64,000 nt of DNA from Aerococcus suis. Lineage in GTDB: Bacteria; Bacillota; Bacilli; Lactobacillales; Aerococcaceae. Shown in pieces: positions 18,662-29,815 of this stretch. Location: positions 279,770-343,769 of the forward strand of contig NZ_FWXK01000001.1 of the NCBI RefSeq assembly GCF_900176325.1. Reading direction: 5' to 3'. Made by a program: the position numbers and the translations under genes. The stretch's first letter is position 1; the number at the start of each line of letters is the position of its first letter. A model generated the notes under the pieces. The model worked only from the letters and a program-made list of their open reading frames with translations. It searched no databases and was not told the DNA's origin.

Positions 18662-19314
18662 GGCGAATCCTCCTTCCGTACTAAGTGAATTTGTTTGTCA
18701 AAATACCCTTCTAGCTGATTATCATCATGAGTCACCATTAATATGGCTTTCCCGTGATGACGCGTGTTATGCTTCAACAATTGATAAAAAGCTGCACGTG
18801 AATTTTTATCCATTCCTGAAGTCGGTTCATCAAGGATAAATAAATCTGGATCAGTAGCAAAAATACGAGCAATACCGACTCGTTGCTTCTGTCCGCCAGA
18901 TAACTCGCCAATTTTATGATGACGCTGCTCCCACATACCAACTGAATTTAAAGCACGTTTCACATGTTCATAATCCATATCATCTAATTTTTTAAACCAG
19001 CGATGTTGTTGATAACGACCTGACTTCACAAATTCATAAACAGTACTTGGAAAACCAGCATTAAAGCTCGTTAATGTTTGCGGCACATAACCAATTTGCA
19101 TTTTTTCTCCAGCCGCATTCTTATCACTAATAACGGCAGATCCTTGATCTGGATCAAGCAATCCTAAGATATTACGTAATAAGGTTGTTTTAGCAGCCCC
19201 ATTTTCTCCAGTTAAAATGACAAACTCCCCTTGATCAACAGTAAAGCTAATGTCATCGAGTACGGGCTCATTATCCCAAGCAAAGCCTAGTTTATCGACT
19301 GTAATATAGTGCAT
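18619..19314 (-). CDS. Zinc ABC transporter ATP-binding protein (ZnuC/AdcC family)
   Basis: A 231-residue ATPase. The Walker A loop is [10 protein letters not shown], with alanine in place of the usual second glycine; I recall the same variant in streptococcal AdcC, so it is probably functional. [20 protein letters not shown] and the final H-loop THD are intact. An in-frame ATG 36 bases upstream has no ribosome site, while AAAGGAG lies well placed before the ATG at 19314. The gene is first in the two-gene operon behind Zur-like repeats. Confidence 0.9.
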   Translation of the reverse strand: MHYITVDKLGFAWDNEPVLDDISFTVDQGEFVILTGENGAAKTTLLRNILGLLDPDQGSAVISDKNAAGEKMQIGYVPQTLTSFNAGFPSTVYEFVKSGRYQQHRWFKKLDDMDYEHVKRALNSVGMWEQRHHKIGELSGGQKQRVGIARIFATDPDLFILDEPTSGMDKNSRAAFYQLLKHNTRHHGKAILMVTHDDNQLEGYFDKQIHLVRKEDSPWRCFSMSSCNGHS

Positions 19315-19346
19315 CCCGGTACTCCTTTCTTTTTTTATTCTCTGAT

Positions 19347-19385
19347 TCATTACGATTTTATTAACGTTAATCGTAATGACTACGA
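19347..19385. promoter_or_regulatory. Zur-type operator region of the zinc transporter
   Basis: Two half-sites TCATTACGATT (19347-19357) and AATCGTAATGA (19369-19379) form an 11-bp perfect inverted repeat. The right half also reads AATCGTAAT-G-ACTACGA (19369-19385), one mismatch from the Zur core with its single central base. Between the halves lies the 12-bp palindrome ATTAACGTTAAT (19360-19371), similar to but shorter than the AdcR consensus. The region is 33-71 bases upstream of the ATPase start. Confidence 0.7.
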
Positions 19386-19543
19386 CTACTAAATAAATTT
19401 AGCATACTCCTTTCATAACTGCAACTGTTTCCGTTTATACATCTGTTTTATAGAAAATTAAACACGTATCTCTTGCTATTTCTTATTTGACTACTTACAA
19501 TAAGTTAGCTTTATTCTAATTCTTTTCGAGAGGAGTTTTTTCA

Positions 19544-20680
19544 ATGAATAAGGAAGATAAGATTCGTATTTTACAAACAGTTACTCAAATAGAATCGATT
19601 AATTCTAATGAGGCTCAAGTTGCTGATTATTTGGCCAAAATCTTTGCTGATTATCACATTTATAATAAACAAGTTAAATATAGTGAAGGACGTCATAATC
19701 TCATCGCCGAAATGGGAACCAAAGGAGATAAAGTTTTAGCAGTAAGTGGGCATATGGATGTCGTCGCACCTGGTGATGATAACGAATGGACTTATCCACC
19801 TTTTTCAGGAGAAATTGTTGGCGATAAATTATACGGTCGTGGAACAACCGACATGAAAGCTGGCCTAGCTGCTCTAGTTGTCGCAATGTGTGAACTAAAA
19901 GAAGAAGAAGCTACTCTTAATGGGGTTGTTCGTTTTCTAGGTACAGTAGGAGAAGAAATAGGACGCGTAGGATCTAAGCAACTCGTTAACGAAGGATACG
20001 CCGATGACATTGATGGTTTACTTATTGGTGAACCAACTGGTAATACGATTGCTTATACTCACAAAGGATCAATGAATTTTACAGTCACTGCTAAGGGAAA
20101 ATCCGCTCACTCATCAATGCCTGAAGAAGGAATCAATTCAATTACTCATATGGCAAAATTTATCCAATCCTTTAACCATGTCATGGAAGACATTACCAAT
20201 AAATACGAAAATCCTGATTTAGGACGAACCGCGGCTAGTATTACGGTTATCACTGGTGGTGAACAAGTAAATTCTATTCCTGCTAAAACCACCGTGCAAG
20301 GCAACATTCGTACTATTCCAGAATTTCCCAATGATAAAATTAAACAAAGCTTGGCTTCTATTATTGAAACGTTTAATAAAGATGAACAGACATCGTTATC
20401 AATTACTTGAGAAGTAAACGATCATTCTGTCGCCAAAGCTCGCGACTCCAAACTGGTACAGATTTTTGACCATTTAACTACCGACAACATCACTCCAGGA
20501 GGCATTTCTCCGGTTACCGATTCAGAGCCTTTCTCGCAAATCCCTCACAACTTCGATTTAGTTATTTATGGACCAGGAGTAGCTCATCTCCCTCATCAAA
20601 CTGATGAATACGTCAATATTTCTGACTATTTACATTTTATTGACTTATATAAAGAAGCCATAAAACAATATCTTAGTTAG
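19544..20680 (+). pseudogene. M20 deacylase (ArgE/DapE/acetyl-lysine type) interrupted by in-frame TGA
   Basis: The first 288 codons encode an M20 metallopeptidase: SGHMDVVAPG, GRGTTDMKAGLAALV and the catalytic GTVGEEIGRVGS are intact, followed by the dimerisation domain. A TGA at 20408-20410 ends translation. The same frame stays open for 89 more codons to TAG at 20680. These encode VAKARDSKL, GGISPVTDSEPF and GPGVAHLPHQTDEYVNISD, which is the family C-terminus with the last metal-binding histidine. The truncated protein should therefore be inactive. The TGA most simply replaces a leucine codon. A sequencing error cannot be excluded. A strong GAGAGGAG site precedes the ATG. Confidence 0.85.
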
Positions 20681-20976
20681 TTTTTTCAAATAGTCCATTT
20701 AATATAGATTAATTGCTACATAAATAACAGATATTAAAAAGTTTTGTATCACCATTCAGAAAACTTCAAAACATTTTTCATAACTGATCCTACAATTACT
20801 AGTTAATAATTGTACATAGAAAACTCCCTCTAAGTAGCTCACTTATTAAGTAGCTACTTTAGAGGGAGTAATATTTAAGTCCTAATAGGATTTTTCTCAT
20901 ATTTATTTTATGATGATATATTGTCTTGCATTTTTAAATCTCGTCCACTTTTTATAATCTAACAATAAATTGGCAG
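20681..20976. other. Intergenic, with a terminator-like hairpin
   Basis: This AT-rich gap contains a 17-bp stem with one bulge (20823-20839 with 20852-20869). On the minus strand it ends in a short T run, so it may terminate the interrupted glycosyltransferase gene. I see no other feature. Confidence 0.45.
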
Positions 20977-22433
20977 TTAATCTTCAATATAAATTCTATA
21001 TGCATTATTATGGTACAACAATCTATATTCACCTAAGACAAACTCTCTAAACTGATTATGAAATTCTCCTGCTTTTTGAACCTCAAAATCACTTCTAGTT
21101 ACTATTAAACGCGGTTTTTTATTTCTCATGTCATACCAAAATTCTTCTTTTATTTTATTATTTTCATCAATATTGCCAGCAGGTAAATTAAAGTATTTAG
21201 TATTTGCTAGTCGATTAGATTCAATATAAAACAAACCAGACAACCTATGTGAATAGATTAAATCATCTTTATCAGTATTTTCTATAATTTTTTTACTGTT
21301 TCGACCTTATTTTGATTAATTGGATCAGTTAAATTAGAGGTATGATAAACATAATTGTAATTATATAAAGCTATAGGTGATAGTAAAACTCCTGTTGCTA
21401 ATACACTTTTAATTACATTATTAATTTTCTTATCCTCTAATATTGAGCTTCTATAAAAAATTCCTATTAAATATATAGCAACTAATGGAATAAGCACTGT
21501 TAAATAATGAAGATATTCTCTTCTAGAAATGATTACTGATAATAAGGAAATAATAGTGCTTAAATGCAAGCCGAAATCAAAAAAACTTACCTCGGATTCA
21601 TAAATATAAATAGAATATATAACAAAAAAAGAAACCAATACAGGATTCAAAAACAATTCACTGAATAACTCTCTAAATGGCAATGAAAAAGAATCAATAT
21701 ACGTAAAATTATATGTAATATTTTGATAAATTGCATCACCTAATGCATTATTAATTACTAAATAAATTATCGTCGGAACAATAATAATTAATGCTCCTAA
21801 AACAAAAAAAGAACCATCTATATATATTCTTTTGAAATCTTTTTTTATTAAGTACTCTATGAGTATTATGAGTATAAAACCAGCCCACACTGAAATCATG
21901 TTGACTCTGAGAAACAAAGTTAAAGCGAAAGTTATACCGATTATAGTTATTTCCCAATATTTCAAACCATGTATATAATATTTACTAAATAGATATAACG
22001 CTATAGAGATCGGTAATAAAGCATATTCCTCACTTAAATTTCCTCCCTCTAATAACACAGGTAAAAATAATGATATTGCTCCAGAAAGTAAAATTGAAAG
22101 AAAAACGTTAAGTTTTAGCAAAGACGTCTTATAGACAAAAAATAAAAAAAGAAAAAGAAAAAGAAATTCTACAATAAAGAGTCCATTATTTCCTATAATT
22201 TCAGCAATATAATTAATAAAAAATAAAAATGGTCCTTTATGATCAAAAATATCACGATAAATGACTCTTCCCTGATCCATCGCCATACCAAAGTATTGAA
22301 ACATACTGGAATCATGTTTAGGAAGAGTCAAATACTGCGGTGAAGAATTTAAAGTATAGTAACTTGTTAAAAACGCAAACGCTAACGTAGAGAATATGCC
22401 ATATAAATATTCTCTATATTTTTTTATTTTCAT
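20977..22433 (-). CDS. GT-C (GT39-like) membrane glycosyltransferase, split by a -1 frame change at an A7 tract
   Basis: The first frame (22433 to 21282) encodes 383 residues with about 11 membrane helices. It has the GT-C first loop, with an aspartate-containing PKHDSSMFQYFGMAMDQGR followed by YRDIFDHKGP. It stops just after a run of seven A. The -1 frame continues without a stop to 20977 and adds about 103 residues (IIENTDKDDLIYSHRLSG... to YRIYIED), the extracytoplasmic C-terminus expected of this family. The run read in frame is A AAA AAA, a classic slippery heptamer at 21294-21288. It may be a broken gene, a phase-variable gene, a frameshifted gene or a sequencing error. With GtrA downstream it probably glycosylates an envelope polymer. 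Confidence 0.75.
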
Positions 22434-22545
22434 ATTTTATTCCAAACTTTCTTTTTTCATTTAACTATTAGTTTATCATGGACATATAGTAAAATAAATA
22501 AATATTTTATTTACTTCAGAATATCCCATTATTTTTTATAAAAGT

Positions 22546-22965
22546 TTAGAAATCTAATTCATTCTGCTTAAAAACTAACCATTTACTTGCAATATAATTT
22601 ATAATAATTACAATCACTTGAACAATAATCTTAGCAGTAAAGTCTGGAACTCCTAAATAAGTGATTAAAAGTAACATTAACAACATATCCATCAATCCAC
22701 TTAGTGCACGCACTAAAACAAATGAGAAAAATTCACGCAGAATCTCCAACGGGGTTTCTCGCGAAGAATGAAATACCCATAGTTTATTTGTAACATAAGC
22801 AAATATAATGGATAGAATAATTGCCCATAAATTTGCCCATAGATAATGCCAACCTAAAACCGTATTCAATAAATAAAATACTGCAATATTAACAATAGTT
22901 GTTAATACTCCAAAAAAAACATACGCTATTATCTCTCTTAACCGAGAATAATTAATTTGTTTCAT
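22546..22965 (-). CDS. GtrA family membrane protein, 139 aa
   Basis: Four membrane helices with the GtrA pattern: YVFFGVLTTIVNIAVFYLL at the N-terminus, FAYVTNKLWVF in the middle and NYIASKWLVF at the end. GtrA-type proteins are thought to flip undecaprenyl-phosphate sugars made by a GtrB-type transferase. The start lies inside the last codons of ispE (14-base overlap) with AGGTG upstream, so it is read from the ispE transcript. The matching GtrB-like gene is 7 kb away at 29.8 kb, and the GT-C transferase gene lies just downstream. Confidence 0.85.
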   Translation of the reverse strand: MKQINYSRLREIIAYVFFGVLTTIVNIAVFYLLNTVLGWHYLWANLWAIILSIIFAYVTNKLWVFHSSRETPLEILREFFSFVLVRALSGLMDMLLMLLLITYLGVPDFTAKIIVQVIVIIINYIASKWLVFKQNELDF

Positions 22966-23830
22966 TAATAAATTTCACCTTTTGTACCCTAACTAAATAG
23001 ACTTCATCACAAAATCCTTTTAGCGCATTATATATTCGTTGGCCTTTTTTATAATTTTTCGTAAATCCAATAATCGTCGGCCCTGATCCACTCATTGTGA
23101 CCCCATCAGCCCCAAATTGTTTAAGTTTAGCTTTTAACGTGGCTAATTCAGGATGGGCATTAAATGTCACCGTTTCTAAACTATTTCCCGTCGCAGCCAT
23201 GATTTGATTGTAGTTACCTGCTTTAATACCAGCAATGACGTCGTCAGCATTTAATGGCACATTAAGTTTCTGGACTTGTAATTGTTTAAAAATCTTACGT
23301 GTTGAAACACTAATCCCTGGTTTCGCTAAGATTGCCCAACAGTAGGGCATATCCGGTAACTGGGTAATTTGTTCTCCTCGTCCTTCTGCTAATGCCGTTC
23401 CAGCATTTAATGAGTAAGGAACATCTGACCCAATTTCATTCGCAATATGAATTAACTCTTGCCAAGAATAGTCTAGATGCCATAATTTATTCAACCCTCG
23501 AATAACTGCAGCTGCATCTGTACTGCCTCCGCCAAGGCCTGCTGCTACAGGAATTCGTTTTTCAATATAAATTTTAACCCCTCGTTTTTGAGGTAAACGT
23601 TCTTGCATTAGCTTAGCAGCTTGATACGCATGATTTCGACGATCTTCAGGTAAAAACGCGCGCGATGTCTCTACAATAATCTCCTCTCCAGAAACATCTG
23701 TTAGAGTCACCACATCCGATAAATCCACACTCGCCATGACCATCCGTACTTCATGATAGTCATCATCCCGCTTAAATAAAATATCCTGTGCTAAGTTTAT
23801 TTTTGCAGGAGCTGTCTCTTGTATTTCCAT
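22952..23830 (-). CDS. ispE: 4-diphosphocytidyl-2-C-methyl-D-erythritol kinase homologue
   Basis: A 292-residue GHMP kinase. The phosphate loop PVAAGLGGGSTDAAA (94-108), N-terminal APAKINLAQD with the catalytic lysine, and the C-terminal TMSGSGPTIIGF are intact. IspE phosphorylates the fourth intermediate of the MEP isoprenoid route. Many Lactobacillales keep this gene at the veg-purR locus although they use mevalonate, so its presence alone does not prove an MEP pathway. GGAGGTG precedes the ATG. Confidence 0.9.
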   Translation of the reverse strand: MEIQETAPAKINLAQDILFKRDDDYHEVRMVMASVDLSDVVTLTDVSGEEIIVETSRAFLPEDRRNHAYQAAKLMQERLPQKRGVKIYIEKRIPVAAGLGGGSTDAAAVIRGLNKLWHLDYSWQELIHIANEIGSDVPYSLNAGTALAEGRGEQITQLPDMPYCWAILAKPGISVSTRKIFKQLQVQKLNVPLNADDVIAGIKAGNYNQIMAATGNSLETVTFNAHPELATLKAKLKQFGADGVTMSGSGPTIIGFTKNYKKGQRIYNALKGFCDEVYLVRVQKVKFINETN

Positions 23831-24372
23831 CCAATCACCTCCACGTCATCATAAGTTATTTTTATTCTACCATTCCCTTACTTGATAGCAAAGAAAAAGC
23901 GTCATAAAGCATTTTTGAAACGCTACCCTAAAATAGAAACTAAAAAAGTAATCTACTTTAAAGAAATTTTTTATGTTCAAATAGTAAACTTTCTAATTCA
24001 GAAATTCTATAATCCAATACACATAATTGAAACCTGTTAGATCAGGAATTTCAAAAAGAAAAACCTCCGATAATGACTTTATAGAGGCAGAAATTTTTAC
24101 TATACTTCTCATAATTATCTCCAAACACCAGTAGATACATAAGATATCCAAATTGGTAGATATAGTAATGATGATTTCATAGAGAATTATAAAAAATATA
24201 TTTTGCTATTTTTTTATAATTCTGAAAGCCTATTGACCTTAAAATTTTAAATCTACTATTTTATCACTTTTTAATACTATGTTACGCTTCATAGAGATAA
24301 CTATAAAACTTACACAGATTTAGAATAGATAGGTAATAGTTCAAATTATTATATTCCGCACGTGATAGTAAA

Positions 24373-24522
24373 ATGAAATTAAGAATCTTAAACACCATCT
24401 TAACGATTGCTCTCTTTATCAGTCTATTTATCATTCCTAAAAATTACTTTTTTATAAAATTAGTGTTAATGATAAGCTTTATTGTATGGATTTGGTGGGG
24501 AGATAAAATAATAAAAGATTAA
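24373..24522 (+). CDS. Possible 49-aa hydrophobic peptide
   Basis: An ATG-started frame of 49 codons encodes two hydrophobic segments (about 4-21 and 26-43) separated by PKNYFF, ending WIWWGDKIIKD. The hydrophobic composition and lysine-rich end look like a small membrane protein. There is no convincing ribosome site upstream, and the surroundings appear decayed. It may be a chance frame. Confidence 0.25.
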   Translation: MKLRILNTILTIALFISLFIIPKNYFFIKLVLMISFIVWIWWGDKIIKD

Positions 24523-24697
24523 TAGCGGACTATTATAAATTCATAACCTAAACACAAAAATATTATATAAATTATAAAGTATTTCTAATACTCAGTTAAG
24601 AAATTTTTTACTTAGCCAGAGTATATTTATTCACCAACATTCAAAGTTGTATTTATATCACTATAAAAAATTAAATTAGTATATATGGTTATATAGC

Positions 24698-24747
24698 AAA
24701 AATGTAGCAAAAACAGGAAATAAGCACCTGTTTTTGCTACATTTTTC
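24698..24747. terminator. Perfect 20-bp hairpin, bidirectional terminator
   Basis: The arms 24698-24717 and 24727-24746 are perfectly complementary with a 9-nt loop and end in A5/T5, so it can terminate in both directions. It probably ends the veg transcript 190 bases after its stop. Confidence 0.75.
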
Positions 24748-24935
24748 AGTATCATTCAAGATACAAGAAGCCGATTTTTAAACATGAAACGCTCTTATCT
24801 TACTTGTTAAATTAAATCTTTCTTTACTCTAATAATGAGCAGTGATAATTTATTATACAACCCATTCGTTAACAGTAATAACAATACAGCGAGACATTCG
24901 TCATATCTTTAATTAAACTTCTTTCATCTTGTATA

Positions 24936-25169
24936 TTATTGAAATTCAATGGCAACAGCTTCAGTCAACACATCTGTATAACTGTAGCACATTCTTTCAA
25001 ATTGATTATCTTCTTGGTCAAGTTCAACAACAAAAACAGCTGGGAAAGTATCACTTAAAACACCAGACCGTTTCATAATACGTTTACGTCCGACTTGTTG
25101 AGTCAACTCAACGCGCGAACCGATTTTTGTATCTAAAGCACGCTTGATTTCCGCTAAATTACTTGGCAT
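24936..25169 (-). CDS. veg: Veg family protein, 77 aa
   Basis: A small highly conserved Bacilli protein. It reads MPSNLAEIKRALDTKIGSRV, then QVGRKRIMKRSGVLSDTFPAVFVVEL and a C-terminal SYTDVLTEAV. In Bacillus it affects biofilm formation; the mechanism is not clear. The ATG at 25169 is preferred over one 21 bases upstream because GAGGTG lies six bases ahead of it. The gene follows rsmA as in other Bacilli. Confidence 0.93.
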   Translation of the reverse strand: MPSNLAEIKRALDTKIGSRVELTQQVGRKRIMKRSGVLSDTFPAVFVVELDQEDNQFERMCYSYTDVLTEAVAIEFQ

Positions 25170-25338
25170 GCGCTCACCTCTTCTAAACACATTTTATCAC
25201 AAAATCACAAACTTTGCAATACCATTTTTGTATTCAAAAGTCAATAATTTCATCAAATTCTCACGAGATTCTTATTCCCAATAAAAAATTGGTAAATGAC
25301 GCGGATAAACCATTCACTCGCTATAATAGTCACGATTA

Positions 25339-26238
25339 TCATTTCTTCGTTAAGAAGGTTAATGAGCGTTCACTACAACTATTGGCAAGATTTGCAAACT
25401 CATCAATCGTCAGCGTCTCAGCACGGCGTTTAGCATCAATTTGTGCGCTATTAAGTGCTTCGGTTAATTGATCAATCGTTTCAGGATTTTTACCGAAAGC
25501 TGTTCGCAGATTATTCCATAGCGTTTTGCGACGTTGAACGAAACTAGCTCGTACTAATCGGAAAAAATACGCTTCATCGTGAACAGTTACACGCGGAGTG
25601 GCTAAGCGAGTTAATTTTAAAATCGCCGAATCAACATTCGGTTGTGGTTTGAAAACTGTTTTTGGCACATTAAAGGCAATCTCACTATCACAATAATATT
25701 GAATAGCTACCGATAACGAACCATAGGCTTTGGTTCCCGGTTTTGCGGTTAAACGCTGAGCGACCTCTTTTTGCATCATTAAAATAAATACATCAAAGTC
25801 TAACTTAGCTTCCAATAACTGAAAAATAATTGGCGTCGTAATATAGTACGGTAAATTGGCTACGACGACTAAACGCTCTGACTCCGGTAACTCTTCAGGA
25901 ATCAAGCTATTTAAGTCTGCTTCTAAAATGTCTTGGTGTTTAATTGTCACATTATCATAGTCTGCTAAACTATAATCCAAAGCTGGTAGTAAGCGTTGAT
26001 CAATTTCAAAGGCCAAAACCCGTTTCGCATGAATCGCTAAAAATTCAGTCAACGCACCGATACCAGGTCCAATTTCAATCGCATCGGTTTGCTTATCAAT
26101 CGCTGCAGAATTGACCATTCGGTCTAAAATTTGTGGCTCCATTAAAAAATTTTGCCCTAAACTTTTTTTCGCTGCTAAATTAAATCGTTGTAATATCTCA
26201 TTAGTACGTGTTGGGGTCGCAATATACTTATGTGTCAT
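25339..26238 (-). CDS. rsmA: 16S rRNA dimethyladenosine transferase
   Basis: RsmA (KsgA) dimethylates two adjacent adenines near the 3' end of 16S rRNA during small-subunit assembly. KKSLGQNFLMEPQILDRMV, the SAM loop AIEIGPGIGALTEFL and the catalytic NLPYYITTPI are present. The 299-residue length is normal. The start is 2 bases after the rnmV stop, with GGAGG inside the end of rnmV, which shows operon coupling in the order tatD-rnmV-rsmA. Confidence 0.95.
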   Translation of the reverse strand: MTHKYIATPTRTNEILQRFNLAAKKSLGQNFLMEPQILDRMVNSAAIDKQTDAIEIGPGIGALTEFLAIHAKRVLAFEIDQRLLPALDYSLADYDNVTIKHQDILEADLNSLIPEELPESERLVVVANLPYYITTPIIFQLLEAKLDFDVFILMMQKEVAQRLTAKPGTKAYGSLSVAIQYYCDSEIAFNVPKTVFKPQPNVDSAILKLTRLATPRVTVHDEAYFFRLVRASFVQRRKTLWNNLRTAFGKNPETIDQLTEALNSAQIDAKRRAETLTIDEFANLANSCSERSLTFLTKK

Positions 26239-26239
26239 C

Positions 26240-26800
26240 TCATTCCTCCTCTCTTGCTTCTAAACATGCTGCCACTTCTGACAGCGAAATCCCAAATAAT
26301 TGTAATCTTTTCGCTAATTGTTTACCATTCACATGTCCCAAATGTAACTCTCTTGCTAAATAATCACGACGTTTTTTAGCTTCTCCAGCTCCAACTAAAC
26401 CTAAATGTAATAAGGCACTCATCGGAATCTTTTCTTGTTGTGCCTTATCAGTAGTAGAATACACATCTTCTAGAGCGCGTCTTAAAGCAGAAAAGTCAGC
26501 ATGCTCAACTCCCAAGCTTCCTTTATGCATCGGCTTAGCTTCATCTCGATTCAAAAATGCATGTTTCACATTCGGTAACACTCGTGTAATTTCTTGGCGA
26601 ATTTTAGTACCTGATATATCAGGATCAGTAAACACAATCACACCACGTTCTTCATCAGCTTTAATAATTTCAGCCAGGGTTCGCTTATCTAGAGCTGATC
26701 CGTTTGTTTCAATCGTATAAACATCGAAATATTGTTGAAGATTTTGGGTATCTGATCGTCCTTCGACAACAATGACTTCTTGAATCTTAGCCTTCTCCAT
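26240..26800 (-). CDS. rnmV: Ribonuclease M5
   Basis: RNase M5 makes the final cut in 5S rRNA maturation. The N-terminal Toprim domain carries the catalytic Glu in VIVVEGRSDTQNL and the acidic pair in VFTDPDISGTKIR. About 186 residues from the ATG at 26800, which has GAGGG upstream and lies 8 bases after the tatD stop. The longer frame from 26824 overlaps tatD and has no ribosome site. Confidence 0.93.
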   Translation of the reverse strand: MEKAKIQEVIVVEGRSDTQNLQQYFDVYTIETNGSALDKRTLAEIIKADEERGVIVFTDPDISGTKIRQEITRVLPNVKHAFLNRDEAKPMHKGSLGVEHADFSALRRALEDVYSTTDKAQQEKIPMSALLHLGLVGAGEAKKRRDYLARELHLGHVNGKQLAKRLQLFGISLSEVAACLEAREEE

Positions 26801-26807
26801 ACTTCCC

Positions 26808-27599
26808 TCATTTTCTAAAACCATTATCAGTTGCTGTTAACTTAAATAATTGACAAGCGTTTTTAAATGTTTGTTCTTCAACTTGATTGAGTGACACTTG
26901 GCGCACTTTAGCAACACTTTCTGCAACATAGCGCACAAATCCTGTTTCATTACGTAACCCTCTTTTAGGATGTGGCGCTAAATACGGCGCATCTGTCTCA
27001 ATAAGCAACCGGTCTTTCGGAACGAAACGACAAGCTTCTCTAATATCATCGGATTTATCATAGCTTACTGTGCCTGAAAAAGAAATATGCATCCCTAAAT
27101 CAAGAAATTTTTTCGCCCAATCTTTTCCTTCGCTAAAACTATGCATAATACCTCCAAAGTCTTCGACATGCTCATCTTTCAAAATACGATAGCAGTCTGC
27201 CGTTGCTTCTCGATTATGGATGATAACCGGTAACTGATACTCACGGGCAATGGCTAGTTGTTTTCTTAATGCATCCTCTTGATTCGCTTTAGAACTAGAA
27301 TCCCAATAATAGTCTAGTCCCGTTTCACCAAGCCCAACGACCCAAGGATTGAGTAATTCATGGCGCAAATATGTCTCAGCTGCTTCATCAAAAGTATCCG
27401 CATCAGTTGGATGCCAGCCGATGATACTAACCATATCATCATTTTGTTCACCTAAACGTTGAGCTTCCTTAATCGTAGGATAATCAAATCCCACGATAGC
27501 CATACCTTTGACCCCCATCAGACGTGCCCGTTCAATCACTTCTTGTTGGTCTCTTCTAAATTTATTTGCATTTAAGTGTGTATGCGTATCAAACAACAT
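26808..27599 (-). CDS. tatD: TatD family metal-dependent deoxyribonuclease
   Basis: A 263-residue TIM-barrel hydrolase. The metal ligands are seen in FDTHTHLNANKF, GLGETGLDYYW, IIHNREA, IMHSFSEG and LIETDAPYLAPHP. TatD proteins cut DNA ends and are linked to DNA repair and turnover. AAAGGAG precedes the ATG. It lies between metG and rnmV, the standard Bacilli arrangement. Confidence 0.93.
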   Translation of the reverse strand: MLFDTHTHLNANKFRRDQQEVIERARLMGVKGMAIVGFDYPTIKEAQRLGEQNDDMVSIIGWHPTDADTFDEAAETYLRHELLNPWVVGLGETGLDYYWDSSSKANQEDALRKQLAIAREYQLPVIIHNREATADCYRILKDEHVEDFGGIMHSFSEGKDWAKKFLDLGMHISFSGTVSYDKSDDIREACRFVPKDRLLIETDAPYLAPHPKRGLRNETGFVRYVAESVAKVRQVSLNQVEEQTFKNACQLFKLTATDNGFRK

Positions 27600-27627
27600 A
27601 CCAAAACTCCTTTAACTAAAATAAGAT

Positions 27628-27655
27628 TAGGCGCTAATTCAAATGATTAGCGCCT
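27628..27655 (-). terminator. Hairpin between metG and tatD
   Basis: An 11-bp perfect stem (27628-27638 with 27645-27655) is followed on the minus strand by a weak T-rich stretch. It may reduce read-through from metG into tatD. Confidence 0.6.
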
Positions 27656-27670
27656 ATTTCAAATACTATC

Positions 27671-29689
<2,019 letters not shown>

Positions 29690-29815
29690 TTAAAATTTTC
29701 CTAATAAGTATACCATAATACAGATAATATTTTTACATCAGTAGTACTCTTACTCTAGAAACATCTAGGATTATCCCTTATAATAATAAATAACTTTCAC
29801 GAAAGGTGTTTATTT

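Larger units (their letters stand above)
23831..24935. other. Gene-poor AT-rich 1.1 kb between ispE and veg
   Basis: In related genomes veg and ispE are usually close. Here 1.1 kb of very AT-rich DNA separates them. It contains one possible 49-codon reading frame on the plus strand and one perfect 20-bp hairpin, both listed separately. I see no recognisable gene remnant, IS end or tRNA; the stretch looks like decayed sequence. Confidence 0.6.

Noticed and set aside
20408-20410. TGA as a selenocysteine codon
   Set aside because: There is no stem-loop of SECIS type right after it, M20 enzymes are not selenoproteins, and no selenium genes are visible.
22952-23830. Inferring an MEP isoprenoid pathway from ispE
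   Set aside because: Many mevalonate-using Lactobacillales keep ispE at this locus. No other MEP gene is in the window, and the partial thiolase fits mevalonate synthesis.
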